In this document: piece after piece, positions 30,598 to 39,047 of the stretch | Layout of the letters: the number at the start of each line of letters is the position of its first letter | How positions within the stretch are numbered: position 1 is the stretch's first letter | Origin: Pseudomonadota bacterium | GTDB lineage: Bacteria; Bdellovibrionota; UBA1018; CAIMNF01 | DNA length: 64,000 bases | Assembly (NCBI GenBank): GCA_027491115.1 | Contig: JAIXWV010000028.1 | Span: 51,857-115,856, forward strand | Direction of reading: 5' to 3' | Program-made: the position numbers and the translations under genes | The notes under the pieces: generated by a model | What the model saw: the letters and a program-made list of their open reading frames with translations, nothing else | The model's database searches: none | What the model was told of the DNA's origin: nothing

Positions 30598-31443
30598 TCA
30601 GTGCATGAGCCCGTGAATCTTGAGCTTCTCGAGCAGGGTCACGCGCTCCATACGTGCGGCGCGTGCGGTCTTGTCGAGATCGTGATTGAAGCTCTTGAGC
30701 AGTTCCGAGAGGTAGATCTTTTCGAATTCGGAGCGCGTAGCTTGGAAATTGATCTTGTCGTGTCCGAAATCAGGTAGATCCCGGAGTTCGATCCGCTCGG
30801 AATCGCAGGACACGGCCGCCATGCGGAGGACGTTCCGGAGCTCACGGAGGTTGCCGGGCCAGTCGTAATCGCGGAGCTTGCGCCAAGCGGTTTCGGAGTA
30901 GCCCTTGATGTGCTCTTTGTGAAGCTCCTGGGTGATCTCTTGGAGGATCCCCATGGCGATGTCTTCGAACTCGTCTTCACGCTCAGCGAGGTTCGGCATT
31001 TCGATGCGGTTCTTCGAGAGACGCAAGAGAAGTTCATCATTGAACATGCCGGCGCGGGCACGGGAATCGATCTGCGGAACCGCGGTCGCAATGATCCGGA
31101 CATTGGCGATCATCGGAACGTTCACGCCTTTGTCCGATTGGGAGACCGCACGGGTCTTCAGGAAGTTCAGCACCACCAGCTGTTCAGAAACCGGATAGTT
31201 GGCGATGTCGTCGACGATCAGGGTTCCGCCGTTGCAGTCGCGGATTTGCTCGGCGATGGTACGATCCCGTGTAGCCATGATGCAGATCTGGGCGGCGCGA
31301 GGAGAATTCTTGTGAATCCATTTTGCGAGAGCACCTTTACCGGTTCCTGTACCACCGATCACCAGTACGGGTTCATCATCAGATTGGGCGGCCGACAGTG
31401 CGATTTTTCGTTGGGACGAAGGAATGAAATAGACCATGCTCAT
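30598..31443 (-). CDS. Stand-alone NtrC-type AAA+ domain with Fis-type HTH, lacking the GAFTGA loop
   Basis: GGTGTGKGALAKWIH Walker A, GGTLIVDDI Walker B, YDWPGNLRELRNVL, C-terminal HTH. Confidence 0.88.
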   Translation of the reverse strand: MSMVYFIPSSQRKIALSAAQSDDEPVLVIGGTGTGKGALAKWIHKNSPRAAQICIMATRDRTIAEQIRDCNGGTLIVDDIANYPVSEQLVVLNFLKTRAVSQSDKGVNVPMIANVRIIATAVPQIDSRARAGMFNDELLLRLSKNRIEMPNLAEREDEFEDIAMGILQEITQELHKEHIKGYSETAWRKLRDYDWPGNLRELRNVLRMAAVSCDSERIELRDLPDFGHDKINFQATRSEFEKIYLSELLKSFNHDLDKTARAARMERVTLLEKLKIHGLMH

Positions 31444-31557
31444 AGTGTCTTTCGAGTATAGCGGAAATGGGTCGGGTTCACCAAGGGCAATTAGCGTCAG
31501 AAACTTAACGATTTCGGCTTGTTTTCAATGCAGATACACTTGGGTCTCGGAGGTCCT

Positions 31558-32346
31558 ATGAAGACATTTTGGCCGGTGGTGGTGTTCTCGTTCCTGATGG
31601 TCACGGAATCCCACGGTCGTGGATTCGGTGTTCGTGAGGACCTGGTGCAGGTGGCAAACGGGCAAGGTGTTGCGGCACCGAGCTTTCACGGAGCGCTTTT
31701 CGGGCAGAATCCGGCGGGCTTGGTCCAGAACCAACGTCTCAAGATCCAAGGTGGCGTCGCGGCACTGGATGATTCCACGACGAACCTGAAGGGTTCCGGA
31801 GCGGTCCTGGCTGGAAACGGTGTCCTGGGTGCCGGAGTCGGTTATTCCCAGTTCGACTCCGGAGCTTACGCGTCAGGAACCGGTGCCCTTCATTGGGGCG
31901 CCGCAGGAACCCTGCAATCCCTGGCGACCACCCTCGGCATTTCCGGTCGGAGCGTCTCGGGTGCTTCGAGCTATGATGTCGGACTTTTCTTCGATTTCAT
32001 TCCGAGAACCCGCATTGCCGCCCTGGCCAAGGATGTCGGAAATGGCTTGCACCTGGTCGGGGCCGGCCTTCAGTTCATGGTGGATTCCATGGTGGATCTC
32101 GTGATCGATGCGGACTATGAAACCCGCCTCAAACAAGGGGTGGTGAAGCCCGGATTTACCTTGCACACGGATCGGGTCCAATTCACCGCCGCCTATGGCT
32201 TCCGCTATGTCGGAACCACAGACCAGTTCGTCTACTCCAGGATGACAGCCGGAATCGGGATCCGGATCGCCGATTCCATCCTACTCCAGTACCAGTACCG
32301 GAGCTTGCCGCAGCACCTGGTCGGTTTGACTTTGCGCCTGAACTGA
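31558..32346 (+). CDS. Hypothetical exported, outer-membrane-like protein
   Basis: Signal peptide; beta-strand-rich; SFHGALFGQNPAGLVQN. Confidence 0.55.
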   Translation: MKTFWPVVVFSFLMVTESHGRGFGVREDLVQVANGQGVAAPSFHGALFGQNPAGLVQNQRLKIQGGVAALDDSTTNLKGSGAVLAGNGVLGAGVGYSQFDSGAYASGTGALHWGAAGTLQSLATTLGISGRSVSGASSYDVGLFFDFIPRTRIAALAKDVGNGLHLVGAGLQFMVDSMVDLVIDADYETRLKQGVVKPGFTLHTDRVQFTAAYGFRYVGTTDQFVYSRMTAGIGIRIADSILLQYQYRSLPQHLVGLTLRLN

Positions 32347-32363
32347 CTTAGCGTTTTGGCACT

Positions 32364-33086
32364 ATGAAAACCCTGACCGAATTCTCAGGATTCGTCCTGA
32401 AAGACGCCGTTGCCAAAAAAGCCGCCCTCCTTGCCGAAGGGAAGACCGAAGAAGAGGCTCAAGCCCAGATTCTCGAGATGCTCAAGCTGGACGAAGCCAA
32501 GGCCGGCTTTTACAAGAACGTGGTCGACATGACCAGTTCGCGGATGGACCGGGTCAAGCGGGTGGTCGTGGCGCTCAAGGCGACCGAGACCGAGAAGGTT
32601 CCGGAGTCCTACACCGAGCGTGAAGGGCATTTTTATCTGATCGAGTATTTTCACTCGGCCGATCAACGCACGAGTTCCGCTCGTTCCGGCGATGACGATC
32701 GTCGTGGGGGCCGCCGTGACGGACGCCGCGACGGACGCTCAGGCGATCGCAAGGGGCGCGGAGATCAGCGTGACGGTGCGGGTCGTCCTCCTCGGGGTGA
32801 TCGCCCGGCCCCTCGCACCGATGCAAAATTCAAAACGGATGGTGTTGCCAGTAAAGAAGCAGGCGCTCCACGTCCGGCCCGCGCACCCAGGCCTCCGCGT
32901 GAGCCCCGGGCTCCACAAGCGCCACGCGCACCTCGCGCTCCCAGAGCTCCCCGCGCTCCACAGGGACCGAAAGGCGCAGGTGAGCTTCGTTTGGTTCTGA
33001 AGGGGCAATCCGAGACCCGTCTTCAGGGTTCGGCGCCGGCGGATGCTCCAGCGGCTCCGGTCACTTCTGAAGCGCCACAGGCATAG
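32364..33086 (+). CDS. Hypothetical protein with Arg/Gly/Asp-rich and PRAP-repeat C-terminal half
   Basis: DRRGGRRDGRRDGRSGDRKGRGDQRDG then PRAPRPPREPRAPQAPRAPRAPRAPRAPQGP. Confidence 0.65.
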   Translation: MKTLTEFSGFVLKDAVAKKAALLAEGKTEEEAQAQILEMLKLDEAKAGFYKNVVDMTSSRMDRVKRVVVALKATETEKVPESYTEREGHFYLIEYFHSADQRTSSARSGDDDRRGGRRDGRRDGRSGDRKGRGDQRDGAGRPPRGDRPAPRTDAKFKTDGVASKEAGAPRPARAPRPPREPRAPQAPRAPRAPRAPRAPQGPKGAGELRLVLKGQSETRLQGSAPADAPAAPVTSEAPQA

Positions 33087-33495
33087 CGTTCATCGGTCCG
33101 ACCGACTCGGGCTTCGGGAAAGCACGCATCACGGTCTTCAGGTCCGTGGACTCCGTACGGTATTCGAATACGGTACGCGGGAGGCTCGATTCGCCCTCGA
33201 GGTGGACGAGCTCCACTTTGAGACCGGCTTTTTCGAGCTCCGATTCAACGGTTTTCGTGATGATGATCGCGTCGGGAGCCTTGCTGAACAAGGAATCGTT
33301 CGAAGGGGCGTAGCCCATCTTTTTGAGCGTCAGGCGGACAAAACGGGCTTCCTCGGCGTTCAGGTTGTCGAGCACGTGGACTTTCAGGGCAGGAGCCGCA
33401 GCGGTAGCGGCAGAGGCGGCCTGAGGGAGCAAAAAGGAGCCCAGGATGCAGATGAAACCGAAGAACTTGATGTTTTGAATTCCGAACTGCTTCAT
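33061..33495 (-). CDS. Hypothetical exported protein
   Basis: Signal peptide-like N-terminus; 3' end overlaps the 3' end of the convergent PRAP-repeat gene. Confidence 0.5.
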   Translation of the reverse strand: MKQFGIQNIKFFGFICILGSFLLPQAASAATAAAPALKVHVLDNLNAEEARFVRLTLKKMGYAPSNDSLFSKAPDAIIITKTVESELEKAGLKVELVHLEGESSLPRTVFEYRTESTDLKTVMRAFPKPESVGPMNAMPVALQK

Positions 33496-33591
33496 ACCCG
33501 GATCTAAAGCGAAAGGTGTGCCAGCCCCGGCTCGAATCCGGAGGGGGTTCAGAGCGGATCCCTGACCAGACGGAAAAGGGGTGTACAAACT

Positions 33592-34554
33592 TTAGACAGA
33601 GCGGAGGTAGAAACCCTTCAGGTAGCGCTGTTTCGGGTCCAAGGGGGTCGGAAAGCTCTCGGGCAAATCCACCCGACCCAACCATTGGAGGCGGGTTCCT
33701 GTCTGCCGGGCGGCGTTCTCGACTTCGCTCAAGAATGCCCGCTCCGGAATGTTCTCTGAGTTGATCGAGGTGACGAGAACCCCGTTCTTTGCGAGGAGAG
33801 GCAGGATCAGACCGTGGAGTCGGGCCAAGTCCTTTCCGGTCGAAAAGGCACCCGTCTTGGTTCTCGAAAAGGAGGGCGGATCACACAGGATGGTGTCGTA
33901 CTCGAGCCCTTTTTTCTTCAGACGAGGCAACCAATCGAACACATCACCGAAAATAAAATCGCCTTTGGATCTGATGAGCGAGGCTTGATCCCAGTTCTCC
34001 TTGGCCCACTCGATGGTGGGCTTGGAAAGGTCGAGTGTGGTGACGCTCGACGCTCCTCCGGCACCCGCGGCGACCGAGAGTGCCCCAGTGTAAGAGAACA
34101 GATTCAGGACACGCTTGTCTTTTTGGGTCCGGGTCAACCAGCGCCGGAGAGGTGCATGATCGAGAAAGAGCCCCGGGTGCTTGGTGTTTTTCATTTGCAC
34201 CAGATACGGGATACCAAACTCCTTCACCACGAATTTTCCCTCGCGGACTTCACCGTCCAACGGAACGGAGTCCGCTTCACTGGCCACTTCGGATCGGTCC
34301 ATGAGGACGATCCCGCGACACCGTTCGGGGAGCTTTTGTTGAAGAAGGGCCACCAAACTCTTCAAGACCTTGTCTGGAATCGGAGCCCATTGGGTGATCC
34401 ACGCCTGGTCCGAAAAAATATCGATCGCGATTTGGGACCCGATTGCATCGGAGCTCTCCCCGGGACCATAAAAAACCCGGAGAGCGTCCGTCTCGTCGAA
34501 GAGCCGGAGCGAAGATCTGAGTTCGAGTGCCGAGATCAATTCTTTTTCAAGCAT
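33592..34554 (-). CDS. Class I SAM-dependent rRNA methyltransferase (RlmI/RlmK-like)
   Basis: RVLNLFSYTGALSVAAGAGGASSVTTLDLS and CDPPSFSRTKTGAFS. Confidence 0.88.
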   Translation of the reverse strand: MLEKELISALELRSSLRLFDETDALRVFYGPGESSDAIGSQIAIDIFSDQAWITQWAPIPDKVLKSLVALLQQKLPERCRGIVLMDRSEVASEADSVPLDGEVREGKFVVKEFGIPYLVQMKNTKHPGLFLDHAPLRRWLTRTQKDKRVLNLFSYTGALSVAAGAGGASSVTTLDLSKPTIEWAKENWDQASLIRSKGDFIFGDVFDWLPRLKKKGLEYDTILCDPPSFSRTKTGAFSTGKDLARLHGLILPLLAKNGVLVTSINSENIPERAFLSEVENAARQTGTRLQWLGRVDLPESFPTPLDPKQRYLKGFYLRSV

Positions 34555-35179
34555 GTTTCAAGTGCTCCCACAATGTGACGAGATCCGGAGCCAAGGGAGA
34601 TTCGAACTTCCCGACAGGGGTCTCCAGAGAAAACGCATGGAGGCAGACCCGTTCCGACGGACGCCCTCCGAAAGCCTTGTCCCCCAGCAGAGGGAATCCG
34701 GCCTTGGCCGCGTGCTCCCGAATTTGATGAAAGCGCCCGGTGAGGGGGGTGGCTTGCCCGAGAAAAACTCCCGATGCGGATTCGATCACCTCGAATAGGG
34801 TCTGCGCAGGCTTACCATCGACTGGGGTGCGGATCTGGATCGCCGGGCGGGAGGGGACTGGAGATGCGATAAAATGGTAGATTTTTTTGGCAACTCGATT
34901 CTGAAACCAGAGACAGCCTTCACGGTGGGCTTTCGGATTCCGAGCCACGAGCATCACGCCACTCGTGAATCGATCGAGCCGGTGGATCATGTAGGCGGCT
35001 CCGGACGGGCTCTGCTTCAACCAATCACTCACCACCTGATCGGTGGGGCCCGGGTGCCGGGCTGGAACACTCAACCATCCTGCCGGCTTGTCGACAGCCA
35101 CAAAGTCCTCGTTTTCAAAAAGAATGCGGGGAGAGGCTTCCATTCGCTCGAGCTTATCTTCATTGAGAGGCACCGTCAA
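34547..35179 (-). CDS. RluA-family pseudouridine synthase
   Basis: FVAVDKPAGWLSVPARH and MIHRLDRFTSGVMLVARN. Confidence 0.92.
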   Translation of the reverse strand: MTVPLNEDKLERMEASPRILFENEDFVAVDKPAGWLSVPARHPGPTDQVVSDWLKQSPSGAAYMIHRLDRFTSGVMLVARNPKAHREGCLWFQNRVAKKIYHFIASPVPSRPAIQIRTPVDGKPAQTLFEVIESASGVFLGQATPLTGRFHQIREHAAKAGFPLLGDKAFGGRPSERVCLHAFSLETPVGKFESPLAPDLVTLWEHLKHA

Positions 35180-35197
35180 ATGCGGTAGCCTGAAAGC

Positions 35198-36100
35198 ATG
35201 ATTCTACTCCTGGCTTCCTTGGTGATTGCCCTGTCCATGATCTTGCTTGGCATGTGGATCATGAGTCGTGCCGGTCGACATGTGAACATGGACCGACTTC
35301 AAGTGTTCATCGCAGTGGCGACCGGATTCATGATGGCGATCCTTTTTCTCGATCTCCTTCCCGAAAACATCGAGGTTTATCCTTCCGGCGCCCGGTCATT
35401 TTTCCAGTGGTCCTTGTTAGGCATGGGGCTCGTCATTGTTTTTGAACGCTACGGGGTGCCCCGTCTGCGGTTCGTGGACCGGTTTTTTTCCACAGACCAA
35501 GAAACCCTCCGTCGGATCGAAACCCACGATGAGCATGTCCATGAGTCCCACGGGCAGGAGGTCCACAGTCACCACGAACATCACGACCTGGAAGAAGCGA
35601 CCCATTGCGCTCACTCCCATGAACATGGACACCTCCATCAGCACACTCACCTCGAGGTGCTCGGGCATGGAGAAGTGTGCTCGGCGATCGCGTGCTTCAT
35701 GATTTGTGCCTTCTTCGACGGGGTGGCGCTATCCTCGGTTCAAGCTGTGGACCAAAAGCTCGGCGTGATTCTGGTCATCGGCGTGATCCTGCACCTCCTA
35801 CCAGAGGGGGTGCTCTCCGGAGCCATGGCGCTCGCCGGTGGCGCGAGTGTCCGTTCCGCGCAGAAAGTCTTGTTCTTCATCGGGGGAGCTTTTCTGGCCG
35901 GTTCCCTGATTCCCCACATTTTCAAGGGCTTTGAAAGTACCTTCTTAGCGCTCTCCACCGGGATCCTGATTTTCGTGACGCTCGTTCAATTGCTTCCAAC
36001 CGCACTGAAGCTTCGTTTTGCGCCGGGATGGATTTTTGCTGGAGCGGGAGTGTACTACGGTTCCCGCGCGGTACTGGTTCTACTGGGAGTGCATTCCTGA
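35198..36100 (+). CDS. ZIP-family metal transporter with His-rich loop
   Basis: ZIP-like TM helices (VILHLLPEGVLSGAMA); His-rich cytoplasmic loop. Confidence 0.88.
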   Translation: MILLLASLVIALSMILLGMWIMSRAGRHVNMDRLQVFIAVATGFMMAILFLDLLPENIEVYPSGARSFFQWSLLGMGLVIVFERYGVPRLRFVDRFFSTDQETLRRIETHDEHVHESHGQEVHSHHEHHDLEEATHCAHSHEHGHLHQHTHLEVLGHGEVCSAIACFMICAFFDGVALSSVQAVDQKLGVILVIGVILHLLPEGVLSGAMALAGGASVRSAQKVLFFIGGAFLAGSLIPHIFKGFESTFLALSTGILIFVTLVQLLPTALKLRFAPGWIFAGAGVYYGSRAVLVLLGVHS

Positions 36101-37494
36101 TGAAGCCCTTCCAGCGCAGTGTGGTTTGGCTTCGAAGAGATCTGAGGCTTTCGGATCATCGGGCCCTGTTCGAGGCCTGTGCCGCCTCCGAGGAAGTGGT
36201 GCCGGTGTTTCTGATTGACGAGGACATTCTCGACGGCTTGGCCAAGGACAACCGTCAGGTGCATTTTATCCAGGGCTGTCTGGACGAGCTGGACGAACGG
36301 CTGAAGGAGCGGGGCTCGAGACTGCTTGTGATCCGGGGACGTCCCCAGGAGGCGATTCCAGCCGTTGTTTCACGCTTGGGAGCGAAGGCCCTGTTTTTCA
36401 ATCACGACTACGAGCCCGCGGCGAAGAAGCGGGACCAGCAGGTTGCAAAAACCCTGAGCGCTCAGGGCATCACCGTCCAGTCCTTCAAAGACCAGGTGGT
36501 GTTCGAGTCCCGCGAGATTCTGGGGGGCAGTGGAGATCCGTATAAGGTGTTCACGCCTTACTCCAGGAATTGGCTCAAGACTCTCGAGTCAGCAAAAGAG
36601 ACACACTTGCGTGAGTATCGGCCCGATCTCAAACGCTTGGTCCCTGCCGAAAAGATCCGCGAGAAGAATGCCCGATTCTCTGAGCTCGGTTTCGTCGAAA
36701 GTTTTTTGTTCGTGTCGCCCGGAGAAGTTGCCGCAAAAAATCTCTTGAAGGGGTTTTCCAAAAAAATCAGCGCCTACCACGAGCAGCGTGATTTTCCAGC
36801 CATTGAGGGGACATCGCGGCTTTCGCCCCATTTCCGCTTCGGGACGCTTTCTCCACGTGAGGCGGTTCGGTTCTGTTACGAGCATTTTTCTCCGGGCACC
36901 AAGGTGTGGCTCAACGAGCTGATTTGGCGCGAGTTCTACCAGATGATCCTCGACCAGTACCCCCACGTCGAAAAAGGGGCGTTCAAGCCGGAATTCGATC
37001 GTCTGAAGTGGTCGACGAATCGTGCGCACTTCGAAGCCTGGTGCGAGGGTCGGACCGGGTATCCTATCGTCGATGCGGCGATGAGGCAGCTCAATCAGAC
37101 CGGATTCATGCACAACCGCCTCCGGATGGTGGCCGCAATGTTCCTGACCAAGGATTTGCTGATCCACTGGCAAGAGGGCGAACGTTACTTCGCATCGCAG
37201 TTGCTGGACCATGAGCTTGCGGCTAACAATGGAGGCTGGCAGTGGAGTGCTTCCACCGGGTGCGACGCGCAGCCTTATTTCAGGGTCATGAATCCGATCT
37301 CCCAGAGCGAGCGCTTTGATCCGGAAGGAGAGTTCATCCGGAAGTATGTCCCGGAATTGAAGGGGCTCGACTCAAAACGGATCCATTGGCCGCATGAGGG
37401 CGGGCTCTTTTCATCGACTCCCTCGGGTTATCCCGAGCCTCTAGTGGATCACAAGACCCAGCGTTTGAAAGCGATCGCAATGTTCAAGAAGTGA
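36100..37494 (+). CDS. phrB: Deoxyribodipyrimidine photolyase (class I CPD-like)
   Basis: VVWLRRDLRLSDHRAL, GRTGYPIVDAAMRQLNQTGFMHNRLRMVAAMFLTKDLLIHW, DHELAANNGGWQWSASTGCDAQPYFRVMNP. Confidence 0.96.
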   Translation: MKPFQRSVVWLRRDLRLSDHRALFEACAASEEVVPVFLIDEDILDGLAKDNRQVHFIQGCLDELDERLKERGSRLLVIRGRPQEAIPAVVSRLGAKALFFNHDYEPAAKKRDQQVAKTLSAQGITVQSFKDQVVFESREILGGSGDPYKVFTPYSRNWLKTLESAKETHLREYRPDLKRLVPAEKIREKNARFSELGFVESFLFVSPGEVAAKNLLKGFSKKISAYHEQRDFPAIEGTSRLSPHFRFGTLSPREAVRFCYEHFSPGTKVWLNELIWREFYQMILDQYPHVEKGAFKPEFDRLKWSTNRAHFEAWCEGRTGYPIVDAAMRQLNQTGFMHNRLRMVAAMFLTKDLLIHWQEGERYFASQLLDHELAANNGGWQWSASTGCDAQPYFRVMNPISQSERFDPEGEFIRKYVPELKGLDSKRIHWPHEGGLFSSTPSGYPEPLVDHKTQRLKAIAMFKK

Positions 37495-37592
37495 GTTTTC
37501 TGAAGAGTCGGAACAGAAAGCGCCAATGGTTTGTGGTTTGAAGCGAATGGATTTCCAATTAAGCTGAAGCATAACCATCGAAAGGATGACAA

Positions 37593-38321
37593 ATGAAGAA
37601 TCGATTTTTTGCAGTGCTGATGTTGTGCGGGATCTTGTTGAATTCAGGCTCAGTTCGTGCGGAAACTGATCCGAAGAATGATTTTTCACTGGGTGTGGTG
37701 TTGTCGAGTGACAGCTTTTTCGGTTTCGCACCCATTTTGAATGGTGCTTACAAGCTGAGCGATTCTCTTTCGCTCACCTTTTACGGAATCTTTTGGTCCG
37801 CAGGTGAGCCTGGTGGCGGTTGGGGGAACTGGACCGAGTTTGGATTGGGCGTGTCCAAGGATTTTGGAAACGGTCTGGTGGTGACACCTCAGTTCGGCGT
37901 CCTCGGCGGTAATCTTTTGTCCTCATCCGCCAATGGCAAGTCGGTTTTCGCCGATGGTGTCGTGCCGAACTTGACGATCAACTACGATCGGACGAATTTT
38001 TACGGCGAGATCTATGCCGGTTACTACCTGCCTACCCGCGATACGACCTCTGGGGTCCAAAGCACTTTGGCGTACATCCACTATTGGGGGATGGGGCTTT
38101 ACAAGTTCTCCAAGGTTTTTTCCGCAGGAGTTCATTATGAACACCTGATCAACAGCGGGGGAAGCAAAGTGACGACCTCGAGCGGAGTGTATCAGTGGGT
38201 GGGGCCCAGCATTCAGTTCTCCAAGCCTTCCGGTGGAATGTTCGTACGCATGAGCGGCGGTGCTGACACCGTGGCTTCGGGGGATTCTTTCTTCAAGCTC
38301 GTATCCGGGATTAATTTTTAA
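37593..38321 (+). CDS. Hypothetical exported outer-membrane-like protein
   Basis: Signal peptide; Gly/aromatic-rich strands ending in Phe (FFKLVSGINF). Confidence 0.6.
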   Translation: MKNRFFAVLMLCGILLNSGSVRAETDPKNDFSLGVVLSSDSFFGFAPILNGAYKLSDSLSLTFYGIFWSAGEPGGGWGNWTEFGLGVSKDFGNGLVVTPQFGVLGGNLLSSSANGKSVFADGVVPNLTINYDRTNFYGEIYAGYYLPTRDTTSGVQSTLAYIHYWGMGLYKFSKVFSAGVHYEHLINSGGSKVTTSSGVYQWVGPSIQFSKPSGGMFVRMSGGADTVASGDSFFKLVSGINF

Positions 38322-38347
38322 TTCGATTTTGTTTTGAAGGTGAATCC

Positions 38348-38377
38348 GGCCACAGGGGGGGCTCCCTCCCTGTGGCC
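38348..38377. terminator. Hairpin terminator between convergent genes
   Basis: GGCCACAGGG...CCCTGTGGCC perfect 10-bp stem followed by acttttc. Confidence 0.75.
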
Positions 38378-38441
38378 ACTTTTCGAGGGGTTTCCCTTGG
38401 AAATGCGGAAAGAATCCTGCCGTTCTCTGCACGAGCACAGA

Positions 38442-39038
38442 TTATTCGAGCTTCTTTAATCCCTGGGCAATCACAGTGGCACAGACTTCGGCAGTGAACA
38501 TTCCGCCCATTCCTGTGCGAGGGACATGGATGAATCCGAATAGAGGATCGGAAGGCTTGCTCCAAAGGCGTCCGATCTTCGCGCAAAGGTGATTGCAGAT
38601 GAAGTAGCCGGGATTGATCGAGGTTCTAATCCTCGAAAAGGCTTCGAAGGGAAACCGAAGAGGAATCGTCTCTGAAGGAGAAAGATCCGGGAAGATGAGT
38701 GATTTCGCCCGACTCACACCGGCGTTGTCGGCGAGATCGGGCACGTCATCGAGATTGTTGGCGCGGGTTTCGAGTTTGAATTCTTCCGCACCTTCACCGA
38801 TTGAGAGCACTCCGGTCAGTTGGACTCCGGTTTGTTGCAGACGATTCACCTCGACGAGCAGGGAATCGGCACACCGATCGTACTCGACAGGCAAGACGCA
38901 GGTGTGGATCCGGACCGGAAATGAGGAATCTTCCGATACGATCCGAACCAATTCATTCATGACCGAATGGGAGTTGTTGACGGGACGGCCGGCGAAGGGT
39001 TCAAAAGACGTGATCAGCCAGTGACTCGTATCGGGCAT
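38442..39038 (-). CDS. pcp: Pyroglutamyl-peptidase I family protein
   Basis: LITSFEPFAGRPVNNS, GYFICNHLC, FGFIHVPRTG. Confidence 0.85.
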   Translation of the reverse strand: MPDTSHWLITSFEPFAGRPVNNSHSVMNELVRIVSEDSSFPVRIHTCVLPVEYDRCADSLLVEVNRLQQTGVQLTGVLSIGEGAEEFKLETRANNLDDVPDLADNAGVSRAKSLIFPDLSPSETIPLRFPFEAFSRIRTSINPGYFICNHLCAKIGRLWSKPSDPLFGFIHVPRTGMGGMFTAEVCATVIAQGLKKLE

Positions 39039-39047
39039 GGGTCAGGG

